DNA of 7,410 nucleotides, taken from positions 1 through 7,410 of the forward strand of contig JAURMY010000325.1 in assembly GCA_030830465.1 (NCBI GenBank), written 5' to 3'. Positions 1 through 6,623 of this stretch are shown one piece after another; the stretch's first letter is position 1, and each line of letters starts with the position of its first letter. This DNA is from Alphaproteobacteria bacterium (lineage in GTDB: Bacteria > Pseudomonadota > Alphaproteobacteria > Rhodobacterales > Rhodobacteraceae). A model generated the notes under the pieces. It was not told where the DNA came from. It made no database searches and was given only the letters and a program-made list of their open reading frames with translations. The translations under genes were made by a program, and so were the position numbers.

Positions 1-887
1 ATCGAAATATCCACGCCCCGTCGCGTTAATCCGGTGCTGAAAATTGATCGGCCAACGACCAGATTATCGACCGGAGAATTGGATTCCTGCTTGATTCCAA
101 GCTTGTAATATTCGTCGGCAATGGCGGTTTCCAAGGCCTCTGGCGTAATTTCGTCCTTCGTTTCCAGAGCGCAAACAAAACTTCCGGAACCGATATAGGT
201 TACAAATCCCGAATGTTCGGTCAGGCTTTTGGTGATTGCCTCGGCAACATCGGTGATCAGATAAACAAAATCACGGTCGCCAAGACTTTGGAATCGGGTA
301 TTTGCATCCACCAGTTTGATCGCGACAAACGAATTTGGCGAGGCGGCGTTCTGCGCAAGCTGATCGACATAGTTTATGAAGGTTTGCCCGTCCAGGAACC
401 GATCCAGATCGGGAACATGTATAGGCGTGTCAAACGCCAGCGGACGCAGCGATTTCCCGGAATTGCCGGGTCGAAGAAGTGCAGCCTTGTTCGCAATTGC
501 CGCCCGGTTGTGGTTGCTAATTCTTTCGGCAAGGCCAATCCGGTCGACAAGATTGTCGATCTTGAAGGGTTTTGTGATGTAATCCGTTGCGCCGACGGCA
601 AAGGCATCATCTATATACCGCTTGTCCGCCATCGCAGTGATCATGAGAATGGGCGAAACAGCGTATTGCGGCATTTCCCGAATTTTGCGGCACAGTTCAA
701 TACCGGTCATTCCGGGCATCTGAATATCCAGAAGAAAACAGTCAAAGGCTTCAGACGTGTCTGAAATCTGTGCCAGCGCCTCACTTCCTGACAATGAAGT
801 GAAAACCGCGTGGTCGCCTATGGCTGTCAAAGCCTGAGTAAGGATGTTCAGAATAATGTCGTCATCGTCGACGGCAAGAATTTTCAT
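1..887 (-). CDS. Response regulator with degenerate GGDEF-like output domain (3' end outside window)
   Basis: The frame is open from an ATG at 887 to the left edge (295 complete codons) with no stop, so the C-terminus is missing. Residues 1-120 are a complete receiver domain: acidic cluster D7-D10, phosphoacceptor D54 in LLDIQMPGMTG, switch T84 and K106 in the KPF motif. After a linker of about 30 residues, residues 160-295 look like a diguanylate-cyclase fold, but the signature position reads GSGSF (233-237) instead of GGDEF, so catalysis of c-di-GMP synthesis is unlikely. No helix-turn-helix is visible. The likely role is a phosphorylation-controlled cytoplasmic signalling protein acting through protein or nucleotide binding; the partner kinase is not in view. 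No strong Shine-Dalgarno sequence precedes the ATG. Codon use differs from the other genes (ATA at I23, I92 and I171) and the region is more A/T-rich. The receiver call is sure; the GGDEF-like call is moderate. Confidence 0.85.
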   Translation of the reverse strand, partial: MKILAVDDDDIILNILTQALTAIGDHAVFTSLSGSEALAQISDTSEAFDCFLLDIQMPGMTGIELCRKIREMPQYAVSPILMITAMADKRYIDDAFAVGATDYITKPFKIDNLVDRIGLAERISNHNRAAIANKAALLRPGNSGKSLRPLAFDTPIHVPDLDRFLDGQTFINYVDQLAQNAASPNSFVAIKLVDANTRFQSLGDRDFVYLITDVAEAITKSLTEHSGFVTYIGSGSFVCALETKDEITPEALETAIADEYYKLGIKQESNSPVDNLVVGRSIFSTGLTRRGVDIS

Positions 888-1277
888 GATAAAGCCAGAT
901 GCACATATCCTAAAACGACAGTCAACGGAATTAATTCAACTAATAGCAGAGATCGACCGAACCAGTCTTCGGTAAAAAGATGCATTTACTCGTGAAAAAG
1001 CACACCCAATTCCGTCCTGCCCCATAGATTAAATACTCTCTGTGCGAATTCAAGTCGCTGAATTGCGTTTTGTCCCCAACCACGCCTGCCTAAGCGACGA
1101 TTGTCTTGATAAAAAAGGTGAACCCCGGACGATTTGCATGAAAAAATGTCAGAGGCGGCACGACCCTTCGCGCCGCCAAGGGCCACAGGATTTTCGAATT
1201 TTGTGATCCAGGTGTTATACTTTTCACGCAAGATTGGTTTAATCACCAAAACCCAAGACGCTTTGGCAAAACATCCC
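888..1277. other. Gene-free intergenic region between the signalling gene and the catabolic cluster
   Basis: About 390 bases without a convincing gene. A 106-codon minus-strand frame (986-1306) lacks recognisable motifs, has no good ribosome binding site and runs into the SDR gene, so I leave it out. Next to the response regulator lies an A/T-rich stretch with a 10-base palindrome GAATTAATTC (928-937) and a minus-strand TTGACT (925 to 920) resembling a -35 box. I see no good matching -10 box, so no promoter is called. The part near the SDR stop contains a small inverted repeat, TTGGT/ACCAA, near 1235-1249 and the terminator listed separately. Confidence 0.6.
1141..1177 (-). terminator. Probable Rho-independent terminator of the SDR end of the cluster
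   Basis: On the minus strand, bases 1177 to 1154 form a 9-pair stem (GGCGGCGCG with CGUGCCGCC) around the loop AAGGGU. A 7-base spacer and a run of six T (1146 to 1141) follow. One pair is G-U on the minus strand but would be an A-C mismatch on the plus strand, which favours minus-strand use. It lies about 100 bases past the last SDR stop. The gap between stem and T-run is longer than in a textbook terminator, so confidence is moderate. Confidence 0.5.
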
Positions 1278-2027
1278 TCAGGCGTAAATATAGCCCCCCG
1301 AAACAATGATGTTTTCCCCGGTCATATAGGTGTTTTTCGGCCCGCCGGCCATCAGCACCCATTCCGCCATTTCGCTTGGCTTGCCGCCCCGTCCCAGCGG
1401 ACTGGCGCGGCTTAGTTCATCCAGTATGCCCAATTCGCGTGCGCGGTCTGTCGCCATGCCGGCCGGGGCCACTGAGTTTACCAGTATATTGTCGGGCGCA
1501 AGGTGATGCGCGAAACTGCGGGTCAGGCTGACAACGGCGGCTTTGGTTGCCGCGTAATGGGCATTTTGCGGATGCGCTTTGAAGGCATCAACCGAAGTCA
1601 GGTTCACGATCCGGCCGCGCACATCGCCCCGAGGCTCTTGCTGTGCCATATGCAGGGCCGCGGCCACCATCATGTGATAGGTGCCCTTGATGTTGACGGC
1701 GTTAAACGCATCCCAGGCGTCATCGGTGATCTCCAGAAGCGAAGTTCGCGGGTAAATCGCTGCGCAGTTGATCAAGGTATCGACCCGCCCCAACGCGGTG
1801 ACGGCGGTTTGAAATCCGGCATGTGCCGCCGGTTTGGTGCGGATATCGGCGGCGATTCCGATACTGGTCAGGCCCGCGGCCCGCGCCGCGGTCAGGCTGT
1901 CCTCGGCCGCCTTTTGTGTCAGATCAATGATCGCCAACCCGGATGCGCCCTCGGCGACAACCCTCTGGGCCAACAACGCCCCAAGGCCGGCACCGCCACC
2001 CACAATAACAACGTTGAGATCTTTCAT
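1278..2027 (-). CDS. Short-chain dehydrogenase/reductase, probably NAD-preferring
   Basis: A classical SDR of 249 residues, the usual family length, probably oxidising or reducing an alcohol/carbonyl intermediate in the cytoplasm. Motifs in order: cofactor loop GGGAGLG (10-16), acidic D35 at the end of the second strand, which normally selects NAD(H), NCAA (87-90) in place of the common NNAG, N112, S145, and Y158-x3-K162 in YAATK, giving a complete catalytic tetrad. The C-terminus has the typical TGENIIVSGGY-type end. The ATG at 2027 has a strong GGAGGG six bases upstream (2034-2039) and overlaps the stop of the preceding SDR by four bases (ATGA), so the two are translationally coupled. It is the last gene of the cluster. 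The fold and activity class are clear; the substrate is unknown. 'Glucose/3-oxoacyl reductase' style names would be guesses. Confidence 0.9.
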   Translation of the reverse strand: MKDLNVVIVGGGAGLGALLAQRVVAEGASGLAIIDLTQKAAEDSLTAARAAGLTSIGIAADIRTKPAAHAGFQTAVTALGRVDTLINCAAIYPRTSLLEITDDAWDAFNAVNIKGTYHMMVAAALHMAQQEPRGDVRGRIVNLTSVDAFKAHPQNAHYAATKAAVVSLTRSFAHHLAPDNILVNSVAPAGMATDRARELGILDELSRASPLGRGGKPSEMAEWVLMAGGPKNTYMTGENIIVSGGYIYA

Positions 2028-2743
2028 CTTTTTCCCTCCGAAAGCGGCACGCGGGATGAGGCCTGTGCCGGCACGATATCAAGCCGCGCAACCTGCGCGT
2101 GGTCCGGCAGATTCAGCGCCAGCAAGACGCATTGCGCCACGTCTGATGGTTGAAGCGTGCCGGTTTCATACATGGCGCGGCGTTGGTCCTCGCTTAGAAC
2201 ATCCCGGTACAGGTCCGTCTGAACCCGGCCGGCAACCAGTTCGGTCACGCGCAGGCCACGGTCCTGGACCTCAAGACGCAGGGACTGGGCAAAACCGCCC
2301 AGCGCATGTTTCGTTGCGGCATAAACCGCCATATTCGCAACCGGTGCATGGCCCGCAACCGAACCGGTAAAGAAAATATGCCCCCGCCCGCGTGCCACCA
2401 TACCGGGCAAAACGAGGCGGGTCAGGGTCATTTGGGCGGTGACGTTCACGGCAATCGCCATGGCGATGGATCCCGGATCACAGTCCGCAAACGGCCCCGG
2501 GGCGGACACTATTCCGGCATTGTTCACCAGGATATCGGCCTCTTGATCCTTCAGGGCCCGCGTCAGTTCTGAGGGATCGGTCAGATCGACGGCAATCGCC
2601 GTGATCCCTGCGATACCGTTCAGGTCCGCCAGCGCCACCGGATTTCGGCCGATCGCCAGAACCCTGTGCCCCTCAGCCGCCAAGGCTTCACTGATTGCGC
2701 GCCCGATGCCGCTTGTGGCACCGGTGACTATTGCTTGTCCCAT
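2024..2743 (-). CDS. Short-chain dehydrogenase/reductase, probably NADP-preferring
   Basis: A second SDR, 239 residues from the ATG at 2743. Motifs: TGATSGIG (7-14), R33 just after the second strand (GRNP), a feature usual in NADP(H)-binding classical SDRs, D53 for adenine, NNAG (74-77), N100, S128, and Y141-x3-K145 (YAATK), so the tetrad is intact. The end of the protein (DIVPAQAS) is reminiscent of the YdfG-like branch, which acts on 3-hydroxy acids and serine-type substrates; that resemblance is weak evidence of substrate. The frame is open upstream to an ATG at 2815. I chose 2743 because the SDR fold starts immediately there, AAGGG/GAAGGG (2754-2759) lies 10 bases upstream, and the extra 24 residues would cross one arm of the inverted repeat. 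It overlaps the next SDR by four bases. Confidence 0.88.
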   Translation of the reverse strand: MGQAIVTGATSGIGRAISEALAAEGHRVLAIGRNPVALADLNGIAGITAIAVDLTDPSELTRALKDQEADILVNNAGIVSAPGPFADCDPGSIAMAIAVNVTAQMTLTRLVLPGMVARGRGHIFFTGSVAGHAPVANMAVYAATKHALGGFAQSLRLEVQDRGLRVTELVAGRVQTDLYRDVLSEDQRRAMYETGTLQPSDVAQCVLLALNLPDHAQVARLDIVPAQASSRVPLSEGKR

Positions 2744-2818
2744 TCTGTTTTGGCCCTTCGTATCGCGAAAAATCCGGCCACCATTGCCTATCACGGTGGA
2801 TGCCTGCGACGTCACAAC

Positions 2819-2847
2819 ATTTTTGGGATATTTGGCGTCTTTTTCAA
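2819..2847 (-). promoter_or_regulatory. Possible sigma-70-like promoter for the SDR pair
   Basis: On the minus strand, TTGAAA (2847 to 2842) is followed after 17 bases by AAAAAT (2824 to 2819): five of six and four of six matches to the usual -35 and -10 boxes. It would give a leader of roughly 65-70 bases before the SDR ATG at 2743. The region is A/T-rich, so a chance match is quite possible. Confidence 0.25.
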
Positions 2848-2868
2848 AAAACGCGCTTGTCCCGCACG
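2846..2868 (-). terminator. Weak terminator- or attenuator-like hairpin after the methyltransferase gene
   Basis: The minus-strand transcript has CGUGC (2868 to 2864), loop GGGACAA, then GCGCG (2856 to 2852), a five-pair stem with one G-U, directly followed by six U (2851 to 2846). It sits about 50 bases past the methyltransferase stop and inside the long inverted repeat. The stem is short, so it would be leaky at best and may only reduce expression of the SDR genes. Confidence 0.3.
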
Positions 2869-2917
2869 GTTCTGCCCGCGCAACAACGGCGAAATCAGGG
2901 CCGGATTTTCGCGCCCC

Positions 2918-4054
2918 TCAATCCTGTGCGGATCCCAGCTTTCGCGCCCCTTCCGAAAGTGATGCCAGTTTCGCATAGGCGATATCCGGATCCACCGCGC
3001 CAAAGCCGGCAAAGGTTCCAAAGCCGCAGTCGGACCCGGCGACGACCCGTTCAGACCCGACGATTTCGGTAAACCGTTCAATCCGCTGCGCGACAACTTC
3101 CGGGTGTTCAACAAAGTTGGTGGTGGTGTCCACAACCCCTGGCACAAGGATCTTGTCATCGGGAATTTCGGATTTCCGGTCGCGGAACACAGTCCACTCA
3201 TGGGCATGGCGGGGGTTTGATGTTTCAAACAGCACATAGCGGGACTTGGTGCGCATCAGTGTTGAGAACACCTTGTCCATCGGAATATCACAGCAATGCG
3301 GCCCCTCATAATTGCCCCAACAGATATGTACGCGCACCTTTTCGGCGGGCACTTCGCTCAGCGCATGGTTCAGGGCTTCGACATGCAGGTTTGCAACCTT
3401 GACGAATTCATCATCGCTGAGATCGTTGAACAGCATGTGGCGGCTTAGCGCCAGATCCGGGCAGTCAAGTTGCAGATCAAGACCAGAGGCAACAATGGTT
3501 TCATATTCCGCCTTCATCGCATCGGCCAGGGCCGCCAGATAGGCCGCCCGCGACGGATAAAAATCGTTCTGTAGAAACAATGAGATGACCCCGGGTGACG
3601 CCGCGTTCATAAAGCCGCGCTTGACCCCATGTTCAGCCATTGCCGCCTTCAGATTCGCGATGTCTTTTTCCAGTTCGCCCTGACCCTTTGATCGGACCTC
3701 GCCAACGCACATTGGGCGGGCATAGGTCGGGGTTCCGCCGGATCGTGCGATCCGTTCCAGAAAGCCCGGAAACATCAGCAAGTCCGCCGGGGCATTGCGC
3801 GGGCTGTCGCCGCCGAAACCGGTATACCGATCCTTGACGTATGTGGCGTAAGAGATCTTGGAGGTTTCCCCGTCCGACACGATGTCAATCCCGGCTTCGG
3901 CCTGTTTGCGGACGGTTTCCGAGACGGCCCTGGTCATGCAGGCGTCAAATGCTGCGGGATCATAAGGCGTGTTCTTTTCACGGGCAAAGATGAAATCCAC
4001 GACATCCTGGCTGCGGGGTAAAGAGCCCACATGGGTCGTTAATATTTCTGACAT
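2918..4054 (-). CDS. MetE C-terminal-domain-like zinc methyltransferase (cobalamin-independent methionine synthase II family)
   Basis: 378 residues, matching the catalytic C-terminal barrel of MetE alone; the N-terminal half of true methionine synthase is absent. The opening THVGSLPR (7-14) and the zinc-site pattern are visible: H243-x-C245 in HICWG, E277 in LFETSNPR, and C343 in GSDCGFG, equivalent to the His/Cys/Glu/Cys ligands of MetE. The family activates a thiol on zinc for alkyl transfer and includes methionine synthases and epoxyalkane:coenzyme M transferases, so the acceptor may be homocysteine or another thiol. Being inside a catabolic cluster, it may remove a methyl or alkyl group from a pathway intermediate; this is inference. 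The frame extends to 4135, but the ATG at 4054 has a strong AGGAGAA (4061-4067) six bases upstream and begins at the family's normal N-terminus. The gap to the upstream gene is 96 bases. Confidence 0.9.
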   Translation of the reverse strand: MSEILTTHVGSLPRSQDVVDFIFAREKNTPYDPAAFDACMTRAVSETVRKQAEAGIDIVSDGETSKISYATYVKDRYTGFGGDSPRNAPADLLMFPGFLERIARSGGTPTYARPMCVGEVRSKGQGELEKDIANLKAAMAEHGVKRGFMNAASPGVISLFLQNDFYPSRAAYLAALADAMKAEYETIVASGLDLQLDCPDLALSRHMLFNDLSDDEFVKVANLHVEALNHALSEVPAEKVRVHICWGNYEGPHCCDIPMDKVFSTLMRTKSRYVLFETSNPRHAHEWTVFRDRKSEIPDDKILVPGVVDTTTNFVEHPEVVAQRIERFTEIVGSERVVAGSDCGFGTFAGFGAVDPDIAYAKLASLSEGARKLGSAQD

Positions 4055-4097
4055 TTCGCGTTCTCCTGTGCGTATGAAATCCTTGTGCAATCCGTCA

Positions 4098-4109
4098 TGC
4101 AGGCCTGCA
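4098..4109. promoter_or_regulatory. 12-base perfect palindrome in the spacer before the methyltransferase gene
   Basis: TGCAGGCCTGCA is its own reverse complement. It lies in the 96-base spacer between the RraA-like stop and the methyltransferase start, 44 bases before the ATG. A further TGCA sits at 4086-4089, so GTGCA (4085-4089) and TGCAC (4106-4110) also form an outer inverted pair. It could be an operator or a small mRNA hairpin; no consensus is recognised and chance is not excluded. Confidence 0.25.
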
Positions 4110-4150
4110 CTTGATGGCGCGTGAACCTTTTTCATTTCCCCAATCGGGTT

Positions 4151-4861
4151 TCATGTCCGGGCCTTTTCAAAGGCGGCCCAGGCGGCTTCGAGCGCGGCAA
4201 AGTCAAAGCCTTCCCGGCGGGCCGGTTCCAGGATCAAAGCCTCGGTCGCCAGCAGCTTTTCAATCGCGGCCTTCAGGTCCGGGATCACTGCGGGCGGGAC
4301 GACAAGCGCGCCGTGGCGGTCGGCGTGGACCAGGTCGCCGTCGGTCACCGACATGCCGAAAACCTCAACCGGGCAGGCCAGCGCGCGAACATGGACGAAT
4401 GCGTGGCTTGGCCCGATGGAGCCGGCCAGAACCGGAAACCCGGGTTCATGATCGCCAAGGTCGCGCATCACCCCGTTGGTCACGGCACCTTTCAGTCCAA
4501 GACCCTTGTGAACCGCCGTGTGAACGCCGCCCCACCAGGCGCTGACCGCGTTGTCACCGTCGATATCCTGAACCACGGCAATGCCCGGTTCGACACCCGA
4601 TGCCATGTAGCGAAAATAGTCCATACGCCGGGCGCGGATCACATCGGGTGCTTCGCTTGGGGGTTCCCGCCCGGCAATCTTGGCGGTGCGCGCAAAACCA
4701 ATCATGGGCGGCGCGGCGGGGTCGGAAGGCAACATCGTGCGCTTGGTGTAATTGTCAAATCCGCGCCTGCCCTGTGCCACCTCGATGGCATTGCAAACTG
4801 TTGGAGTATCGACCGATTTCATCAGCGCAAGCAGGTCGTCGGGCAGGGTCAGTTCAGCCAT
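4151..4861 (-). CDS. RraA / HMG-aldolase family protein
   Basis: 236 residues, typical of the family that includes the RNase E regulator RraA and the class II pyruvate aldolases acting on 4-hydroxy-4-methyl-2-oxoglutarate and 4-carboxy-4-hydroxy-2-oxoadipate. The aldolase signature G-x20-R-D is present exactly: G112, then R133-D134 in NGVMRD; R133 would bind the pyruvyl enolate and D134 the divalent metal. The base before the NG loop is N129 where many members have D. Earlier landmarks are DTPTVCNAIE (18-27) and the WWGG segment (109-112). In a cluster with a hydrolase and dehydrogenases, a retro-aldol or decarboxylase role making pyruvate or oxaloacetate fits better than RNase control, and RraA annotations of such genes are often misleading. 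It overlaps the upstream hydrolase by 13 bases, with only a weak ribosome binding site (GAGGC), suggesting translational coupling. Confidence 0.85.
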   Translation of the reverse strand: MAELTLPDDLLALMKSVDTPTVCNAIEVAQGRRGFDNYTKRTMLPSDPAAPPMIGFARTAKIAGREPPSEAPDVIRARRMDYFRYMASGVEPGIAVVQDIDGDNAVSAWWGGVHTAVHKGLGLKGAVTNGVMRDLGDHEPGFPVLAGSIGPSHAFVHVRALACPVEVFGMSVTDGDLVHADRHGALVVPPAVIPDLKAAIEKLLATEALILEPARREGFDFAALEAAWAAFEKART

Positions 4862-5541
4862 TTCAGCAAAGCCTCGTTGGTTTTTTCGGGTTGTTCCAAA
4901 GTTGGCAGATGACCCGCGTCGTCAATGATCACAAGGTTTGAACCCGCAACGAGACTGTGCATCAGTTCATGGCGCGCAACAGGGCAGGGCACGTCTTGAC
5001 GCCCGCACAAGATCAGCGTCGGAAGGCTAAGGCTTCGCAGCGTCGCACACTGGTCCGGCCGGGTTGCCAGCGCCCGGGATTGGGCAATGAACACATCCTT
5101 CCCCAGGCCTTCGGCCATGGCCATGCAAAGATCGAGGATATCCTGCCGCGCGGCGCTTTCGACCAGATAATTCGGTTTCATCTCGTCGCGCATCACACGG
5201 CGCAGTTCGCCGTCGCGCACCGCCGCGATCTGTGGAAGACGCCGGGCCAAAACTTCTGGCAGTTCCGCCAAGGGGTTGGTGTCCATAAGCGCCAGACGGG
5301 CAACGCGTTCCGGTGCCTGGCGCATGATTTCCATCGCAACGATGCCGCCCATCGAAAGCCCCGCCAAGGCAAAAACCGGCGGCGCATGGTTCAGGATATC
5401 GCTAGCCAGCGCCGGAACCGTCGCCCAGCCGTTCAAGGGCATCACCATCACGGGCCGATCGGCCGAGAGGGCTGCGATTTGCGGCTGAAACAGCCGCGCA
5501 TCGCACATCATGCCCGGCAGCAAGACAAGCGGCGTGCGCAT
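4849..5541 (-). CDS. Small alpha/beta-fold hydrolase
   Basis: 230 residues with a full alpha/beta-hydrolase core and little lid. The start LVLLPGMMCD (5-14) is the first strand and oxyanion loop. The nucleophile elbow is GLSMGG with S63, the acid is D183 in GRQD, and the base is H211 in AGHLPTLEQP, so the triad is complete. Family members cleave esters, lactones, thioesters or C-C bonds of ring-cleavage products; nothing here narrows the choice. No signal peptide is visible, so it is cytoplasmic. The ATG at 5541 follows the cupin stop (5545-5547) by three bases and no strong Shine-Dalgarno sequence is present, again pointing to coupled translation. The next gene starts inside its last codons. 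The sequence order hydrolase then RraA-like aldolase would suit opening of a lactone or ester followed by C-C cleavage, which is inference. Confidence 0.88.
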   Translation of the reverse strand: MRTPLVLLPGMMCDARLFQPQIAALSADRPVMVMPLNGWATVPALASDILNHAPPVFALAGLSMGGIVAMEIMRQAPERVARLALMDTNPLAELPEVLARRLPQIAAVRDGELRRVMRDEMKPNYLVESAARQDILDLCMAMAEGLGKDVFIAQSRALATRPDQCATLRSLSLPTLILCGRQDVPCPVARHELMHSLVAGSNLVIIDDAGHLPTLEQPEKTNEALLKWLN

Positions 5542-5544
5542 GGA

Positions 5545-6510
5545 TCAGCCGATCCAGGTCAAGCCGGCCGGATCGTCGGTATTGCGAACCCGGTACATCG
5601 CAGCCTCGCCTGTCATCGAAGGTTCCACCGCACGGGCCAGATTGGGCGGCATGGCACAGGTATCGCCGGGATTGAGCGTGGTTTCCCCGCCATCCCAACG
5701 CAGTTTCCAGTGGCCCTTGACCGGCATCAGGATTTCGTGGCGCGCGGTCACATAGCTTTCGGCGGGGACCGATCCGCGGGTGATGAAATCCACCTCAAAA
5801 CCCGGCCGATCCTTCAACAGCGCGTCGGGACCAATCACCTTGGCCGGTTTGCCGGCCGCCAAAGCCATCAGATCCCAGTAACGGGCGACATAGTCCCGGA
5901 CCACGCCCTCGGGGCCGACGACGGGTATTCTGGCGCATTCTGCCTCGGTCAGGGGGGTGATGGGGTTGACGTTGTGGGGCAGTTTCTCGCCGATCTTGGT
6001 GTCATAGATGCTGCCGTTTTCACCAAGGACCAGGCCGTGTTCCTTGGCGTCTTCGATCACCTGCGGTGCCCAGACCACGCCACCGCCCGCATCGTCGCCG
6101 CCAAGGATCGACATGATCATGCCATAGTCGGTCCCGACATTTTCAAAACCGCGGAAAATGCCGGTGGGTATGTTGAAAATATCCCCTTCATTGGCGATGA
6201 ATTCACCGTCTTGCCCCCAGCGCCCCCAAAAGAAACGCCAGCGGCCCTTCAAGACAAAGAAAACTTCGGCGGTGCAGTGAAAGTGCAGCGAATTCCGGCA
6301 TTTCGGCGGCTGACCCGCAGCGCCGATGTTAAAGCCCGGCGTTTCGCGGATATGAATATGCTGCTGCGGATTTTCAGTGACGCCGGCCCCGATGATGGTA
6401 AAGTTTTCCTTTTGGTCCGATCCGGGCGTATGGGCATCAACAAAGGCCGTTCGACAGGGTATCAGATCGCCATAGCGGACAATGCGTTCTTTCATCTGGT
6501 CGGGTGTCAT
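5545..6510 (-). CDS. Two-domain cupin protein with an altered metal site
   Basis: 321 residues from the ATG at 6510 to TGA at 5545. The N-terminal cupin (about 60-130) has the first motif H76-x-H78-x3-E82 followed by FFVLKG (84-89), so three of the four usual metal ligands are present. In the second motif, GDIFNIPTGIFRGFEN (109-124), the expected histidine is R120. H51 and H53 in the preceding strand are extra candidate ligands. The C-terminal cupin (about 245-305) keeps the fold (MPVKGHW, LNPGD, MPP) but lacks the H-x-H motif and is probably structural. Bicupins of this size include ring-cleaving dioxygenases such as gentisate 1,2-dioxygenase, but I do not recognise this as one; isomerase or non-redox roles are possible. 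I place the start at 6510 because the 70 upstream codons have arginine- and proline-rich non-family sequence and an AGAAAGAAA purine run precedes 6510. It sits three bases upstream of the hydrolase. Confidence 0.8.
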   Translation of the reverse strand: MTPDQMKERIVRYGDLIPCRTAFVDAHTPGSDQKENFTIIGAGVTENPQQHIHIRETPGFNIGAAGQPPKCRNSLHFHCTAEVFFVLKGRWRFFWGRWGQDGEFIANEGDIFNIPTGIFRGFENVGTDYGMIMSILGGDDAGGGVVWAPQVIEDAKEHGLVLGENGSIYDTKIGEKLPHNVNPITPLTEAECARIPVVGPEGVVRDYVARYWDLMALAAGKPAKVIGPDALLKDRPGFEVDFITRGSVPAESYVTARHEILMPVKGHWKLRWDGGETTLNPGDTCAMPPNLARAVEPSMTGEAAMYRVRNTDDPAGLTWIG

Positions 6511-6537
6511 TTGCGTTTCTTTCTGAGTTTCGGTTCC

Positions 6538-6554
6538 GGCGCATGCGGTGCGCC
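6538..6554 (-). other. Small perfect hairpin in the leader of the cupin gene
   Basis: GGCGCA (6538-6543) and TGCGCC (6549-6554) form a perfect six-pair stem with a five-base loop, ending 27 bases before the cupin ATG in the 113-base spacer after the SnoaL-like gene. No T-run follows on the minus strand, so it is not a terminator. It could influence message stability between the two genes, or be chance in GC-rich DNA. Confidence 0.25.
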
Positions 6555-6623
6555 ATGACAGCCCGGCGCGGCGGGTAACTGCGGTCGGCGGACCTTGTTT
6601 GCAGCCGGACGGATCACGGTTGT

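Larger units (their letters stand above)
2764..2913. repeat. Near-perfect 15/16-base inverted repeat flanking 119 bases
   Basis: The left arm CGCGAAAAATCCGGCC (2764-2779) is the reverse complement of the right arm GGCCGGATTTTCGCG (2899-2913) apart from one extra A. The arms enclose 119 bases between the methyltransferase stop (2918) and the SDR start (2743). In a minus-strand transcript the first arm begins five bases after the methyltransferase stop, and the second ends just before the SDR ribosome binding site. It could be a long intercistronic stem, paired binding sites for a regulator, or the ends of a small 150-base insertion. I see no target-site duplication or transposase. Confidence 0.7.

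Noticed and set aside
213..764. 183-codon plus-strand open frame
   Set aside because: It is antisense to the response regulator, whose D54, T84 and K106 pattern is unmistakable.
986..1306. 106-codon minus-strand frame beyond the last SDR
   Set aside because: It starts inside the SDR gene in another frame, crosses the proposed terminator, and shows no family motif or ribosome binding site.
2744..2815. N-terminal extension of the 239-residue SDR to an ATG at 2815
   Set aside because: The 24 extra residues are not part of the SDR fold and run through one arm of the inverted repeat; a better-placed ribosome binding site precedes 2743.
2764..2913. Insertion sequence defined by the inverted repeat
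   Set aside because: At 150 bases there is no room for a transposase and no direct target duplication is visible at the ends, so it is kept as a repeat only.
4121..4912. 263-codon plus-strand open frame
   Set aside because: It is antisense to the RraA-like gene, which carries an exact family signature; no domain or ribosome binding site supports the plus-strand frame.
4957..6558. 533-codon plus-strand open frame
   Set aside because: It lies wholly antisense to the hydrolase and cupin genes, both of which have complete motifs. Its translation is rich in H, R, G and Q without any recognisable domain, typical of a GC-rich shadow frame.
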